A stretch of DNA of 64,000 bases, taken from positions 3,658,001 to 3,722,000 of the forward strand of contig NZ_FPJG01000006.1 of the NCBI RefSeq assembly GCF_900119165.1, given 5' to 3'. The translations under genes and the position numbers were made by a program. Source of the stretch: Amycolatopsis australiensis. Its GTDB lineage: Bacteria; Actinomycetota; Actinomycetes; Mycobacteriales; Pseudonocardiaceae. The notes below the pieces were generated by a model. The model searched no databases and had not been told where the DNA came from. It worked only from the letters and a program-made list of their open reading frames with translations. Shown piece by piece: positions 61,684 through 64,000 of the stretch (position 1 is the stretch's first letter; each line of letters opens with the position of its first letter).

Positions 61684-61826
61684 CGGTCAGCTCCGCGATG
61701 TACAGCCGTCGCCTTCGACACCGCGGGGGGCTACGGAAGCCGTGAGAGCGTACTGACGCTTCAGCCGACGTCTGTTCCGATTGTCGGTGGCATGCGCTGC
61801 CTGCCAGGCCGGAACGGTGCCCGGGT

Positions 61827-62211
61827 TCAGGTCGCGTCGGGGTCGATGGGTGCTCGCTCGCCGGTCCGCGACGGGAGCCTGCTGCCCGCCGCGGGGTCAG
61901 GGCGCTCATGCGGCGTTTCGGCGCCGCCCATGGGTGGTTCGGCGAAGGTGTCCTCGAGCAGGTACCGGCCGAGCGCGGTCTTGCGGTCGAAGCTGCGCAG
62001 GGCTTGCAGGTCCTGCAGGGGCTTACGAAGCTGCTGGAATTCCGGTCCGAGTTCGCTGCTGATCTGCTCCTGTGCGCCCGAGGCGAAGCTTCGGGCCTTG
62101 CGCAGGGGTCTGGGCCAGCCAGCGGGCGGATTCGGGCAGCCGCTCCGGGCCGAGGATGAACAAGCCCGCGACCAGCAGGACCAGAAGATGATCCAAGCTG
62201 AGACCGAACAC
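61827..62211 (-). pseudogene. tatB: Sec-independent translocase TatB, one-base frameshift
   Basis: SLDHLLVLLVAGLFILGPER-LPESARWLAQ is the TatB transmembrane and hinge (with the F-x-x-G-P-E-R-L-P motif). Immediately afterwards the frame breaks. Reading one base off gives LRKARSFASGAQEQISSELG, PEFQQLRKPLQDLQALRSFD, RKTALGRYLLEDTF and a stop at 61827, a normal TatB cytoplasmic region. One extra C in a CCCC-like run near 62115 would explain it. If real, TatB is truncated; if an error, the gene is intact. Confidence 0.75.
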
Positions 62212-62724
62212 GCCAGACTCCTCGCTGCAGTGCCGCGCCGAGCCGGGCGGCGCCTGCCATGGTAGCTACCTGTCCGGACAGCGGGGGAGCGATGACGCCG
62301 CGGAGTGCGCCAGAATGGCGGTTCAGTGTGCTGTGCCGGTGATCGCCGGCATTGTCGCGGGTGATCCTCGGTCGGCTCCGACCCGGCGTCGCGGGCGCTG
62401 TTTCGCGAGCCGGCTGTGGCGTCGGAACCGGAAAGCGCGAGAGGCCTTCCATGGGGCTGTGTGCCGAGCCGGAACCGTGATCAACGTCGGCGGTACCTCC
62501 GTGCACGGGGCTTCGCTCAGTCGGTGCAGCGAAGGCACGACGAATCGCAACCCGGGTCGCGGGCGAGGTCACCTGTTCGCGTCTGGTCGGCTGTTCATCC
62601 GCATTGACGACATTCACCCGACCGAGGCCGGTCTCAGCGTCCTATCAGGACATGTAGCGGACTCTGCTCCGACAGACCTGAAGCAACGTTTCCACAAGGA
62701 ACCAGGAAATTCGGCGGGGTAAGC
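62212..62724. other. Gene-free stretch
   Basis: About 510 bases between the divergent tatB and ftsW-like genes. Nothing recognised. Confidence 0.45.
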
Positions 62725-64000
62725 GTGGTCAACAGGGCCGGAGAGGGCCGGAGGGCACGGCTGCAGACTGCCACGGTCGCCTGGCTGTCCCGGCCGCTGG
62801 CGTCGTTTCACCTGGTTCTGGGGCTGTGTGGCCTGCTGACTCTGCTCGGTGCAGTGATGGTGCTATCGGCATCGGCTGCTTCAGCCTACGATCCGCACAC
62901 TGGATCCGGTGTCTACGGCACGTTCTACCGTCACTTGGCCTACATCGGAGCTGGGCTGTGTGCCTTCTGGGCAGCCCTGCGGACACCGTTGCCGGCACTC
63001 AGGCGAGCGTCGCCGCTGGTGATGATCGTGGCATTGGCGCTCCTGGTCCTGGTCATCACTCCGCTCGGGGTCTCTATGGACGGTGCGCAGCGGTGGTTCG
63101 CCCTCGGCCCGCTCTCTCTGCAACCGGTCGAAGTCGCCAAGGTTGCCCTCACACTCTGGGGCGCACACATCTTGGTGATCAAGTCCCGGCTGTTGCGGCA
63201 TTGGCGGCATCTGCTGGTGCCGGTGGTCCCGGCTGGGCTGCTGATGTTCGCGTTGGTCATGGCCCAGCCGAACCTGAGCGGCACGATCACGCTGGGGATC
63301 GTGCTGATTGCCTTGCTGTGGTTCGCTGGTGCGCCGAAACGGCTGTTCGCGGTTCTGGTGGCCGGCGCCGGTGTCGGATTCCTGGTGCTTGCTCTCGCCG
63401 CGCAATATCGGCTTGCGCGGGTGCTGTCGTTTGTGTCCGGCGGGGACGCTTCCGGTGCGGACTATCAGGCGCTGCAGGCGAAGTACGCCCTGGCCGACGG
63501 GGGTTTGCTGGGCGTGGGGCTCGGTCGGGGCGCCTCCAAGTGGAGATATCTCCCGAACGTCCAGAACGATTTCATCTTCGCCCTCGTCGGAGAGGAACTC
63601 GGCTTCGTCGGCTGCGTGGTCGTGCTTGTCCTGTTCGGCGGGGTTGCGAGTGTGGGTATGCGAATCGCCATCCGCAACCGCGACCCGTGGATCCGGATGG
63701 TGGCCGGGACGATCACGGTCGTGGTGGTGGCCCAGGCCGCGATCAACATCGGCTACGTCGTCAACATCCTGCCGGTCACCGGCGTCACGCTGCCGCTGAT
63801 CTCCTACGGCGGGACGTCCCTGGTGGTGACCATGTTTCTCTTCGGTGTCCTCGCCCACTGCGCCCGCCACGAACCGGACGCCGTCGCCGACCTGAGGACG
63901 CTCGGCCCCGGCCGGATAGGCAGCCTCCTCCGCCTGCCCCAACCGCGAGCCGCGTCCATGGCGACAGATCGCCACCGGCAGCCTCAGATCGCGCGCTCCG
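62725..64000 (+). CDS. ftsW: FtsW-like SEDS polymerase, 3' end outside window
   Basis: Open from GTG 62725 to the end of the window with no stop (about 425 codons). VLGLCGLLTLLGAVMVLSAS then GVYGTFYRHLAYIGAGLCAF form helices 1-2 of FtsW; GAQRWFALGPLSLQPVEVAK is the SEDS W-x-x-x-G-x-x-x-x-Q-P-x-E segment; NVQNDFIFALVGEELGFVGC holds the catalytic Asp, and LPVTGVTLPLISYGGTSLVV is the FtsW P-F/L-I-S-Y-G-G signature. The septal peptidoglycan polymerase family. It is not in a division gene cluster here, so it may be an extra paralogue. Confidence 0.88.
   Translation, partial: MVNRAGEGRRARLQTATVAWLSRPLASFHLVLGLCGLLTLLGAVMVLSASAASAYDPHTGSGVYGTFYRHLAYIGAGLCAFWAALRTPLPALRRASPLVMIVALALLVLVITPLGVSMDGAQRWFALGPLSLQPVEVAKVALTLWGAHILVIKSRLLRHWRHLLVPVVPAGLLMFALVMAQPNLSGTITLGIVLIALLWFAGAPKRLFAVLVAGAGVGFLVLALAAQYRLARVLSFVSGGDASGADYQALQAKYALADGGLLGVGLGRGASKWRYLPNVQNDFIFALVGEELGFVGCVVVLVLFGGVASVGMRIAIRNRDPWIRMVAGTITVVVVAQAAINIGYVVNILPVTGVTLPLISYGGTSLVVTMFLFGVLAHCARHEPDAVADLRTLGPGRIGSLLRLPQPRAASMATDRHRQPQIARS

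Noticed and set aside
1..64000. CRISPR array, rRNA or prophage structural genes
   Set aside because: No regularly spaced repeats, no rRNA-like sequence and no capsid, tail or terminase genes were seen.

Overview
The window is very GC-rich, uses GTG and TTG starts freely, and carries families typical of actinobacteria: DUF574-type methyltransferases, LytR-CpsA-Psr proteins, DUF3558 and LppA-like lipoproteins, XRE regulators with TPR-like C-termini, and graspetide maturation genes. A Pseudonocardiaceae-like actinomycete (Amycolatopsis or a relative) is my inference; no rRNA or other phylogenetic marker is present. I see no convincing tRNA, rRNA or CRISPR array.

Layout. 0-6 kb: a TetR fragment and an NAD(P)-binding oxidoreductase, then a stretch of decaying genes (truncated LAL-type regulator, cupin plus beheaded MFS transporter, IS21 istB remnant, multiply broken amidohydrolase, truncated VOC dioxygenase). 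5.3-9.1 kb: a TetR/SnoaL divergent pair with two matched operators, then a membrane protein and a NarL-type two-component system. 9.1-22 kb: mostly minus strand. It holds a transposase tail, three lipoproteins, an S9 peptidase, a trypsin-like protease, and a long tightly packed operon (small membrane protein, hypothetical protein, GPP34 protein, APC permease, GNAT, lipoprotein, small membrane protein, hypothetical protein, DUF574 methyltransferase).

22-36 kb is the accessory core: a SLOG/DprA-like protein with an XRE-TPR regulator, an inverted duplication of the tail of a second XRE regulator with a shared 21-bp palindrome, a serine-recombinase-like protein that lacks the catalytic serine, a broken graspetide (ATP-grasp plus PIMT-like methyltransferase) locus, two separated pieces of C5 DNA methyltransferase, a rodlin-like secreted protein, and an unrecognised three-gene cassette (32801-35149) whose first and third proteins share a C-terminal acidic motif. 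That cassette is the best candidate for an undescribed system.

36-49 kb: an unrecognised membrane/coiled-coil protein pair, a frameshifted beta-propeller protein, a DnaE2 fragment, a DUF574 methyltransferase, an operon of sigma factor plus degenerate PAS-GGDEF-EAL protein, a DinB protein and a LigD polymerase-domain fragment. 49-56 kb: secreted proteins and a three-gene run of small Cys-containing secreted protein, Clp-N-like mini-protein and Tat-exported class V aminotransferase-like enzyme. 56-64 kb is cell-envelope themed: a RodA/FtsW-family protein, an LCP ligase, a DUF998 membrane protein, a frameshifted tatB and an FtsW-like gene running off the end.

At least ten genes look interrupted by single-base shifts or in-frame TAG codons. 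Either this is a genuinely decaying accessory region or the assembly carries indel errors, so every pseudogene call below depends on the accuracy of the sequence.
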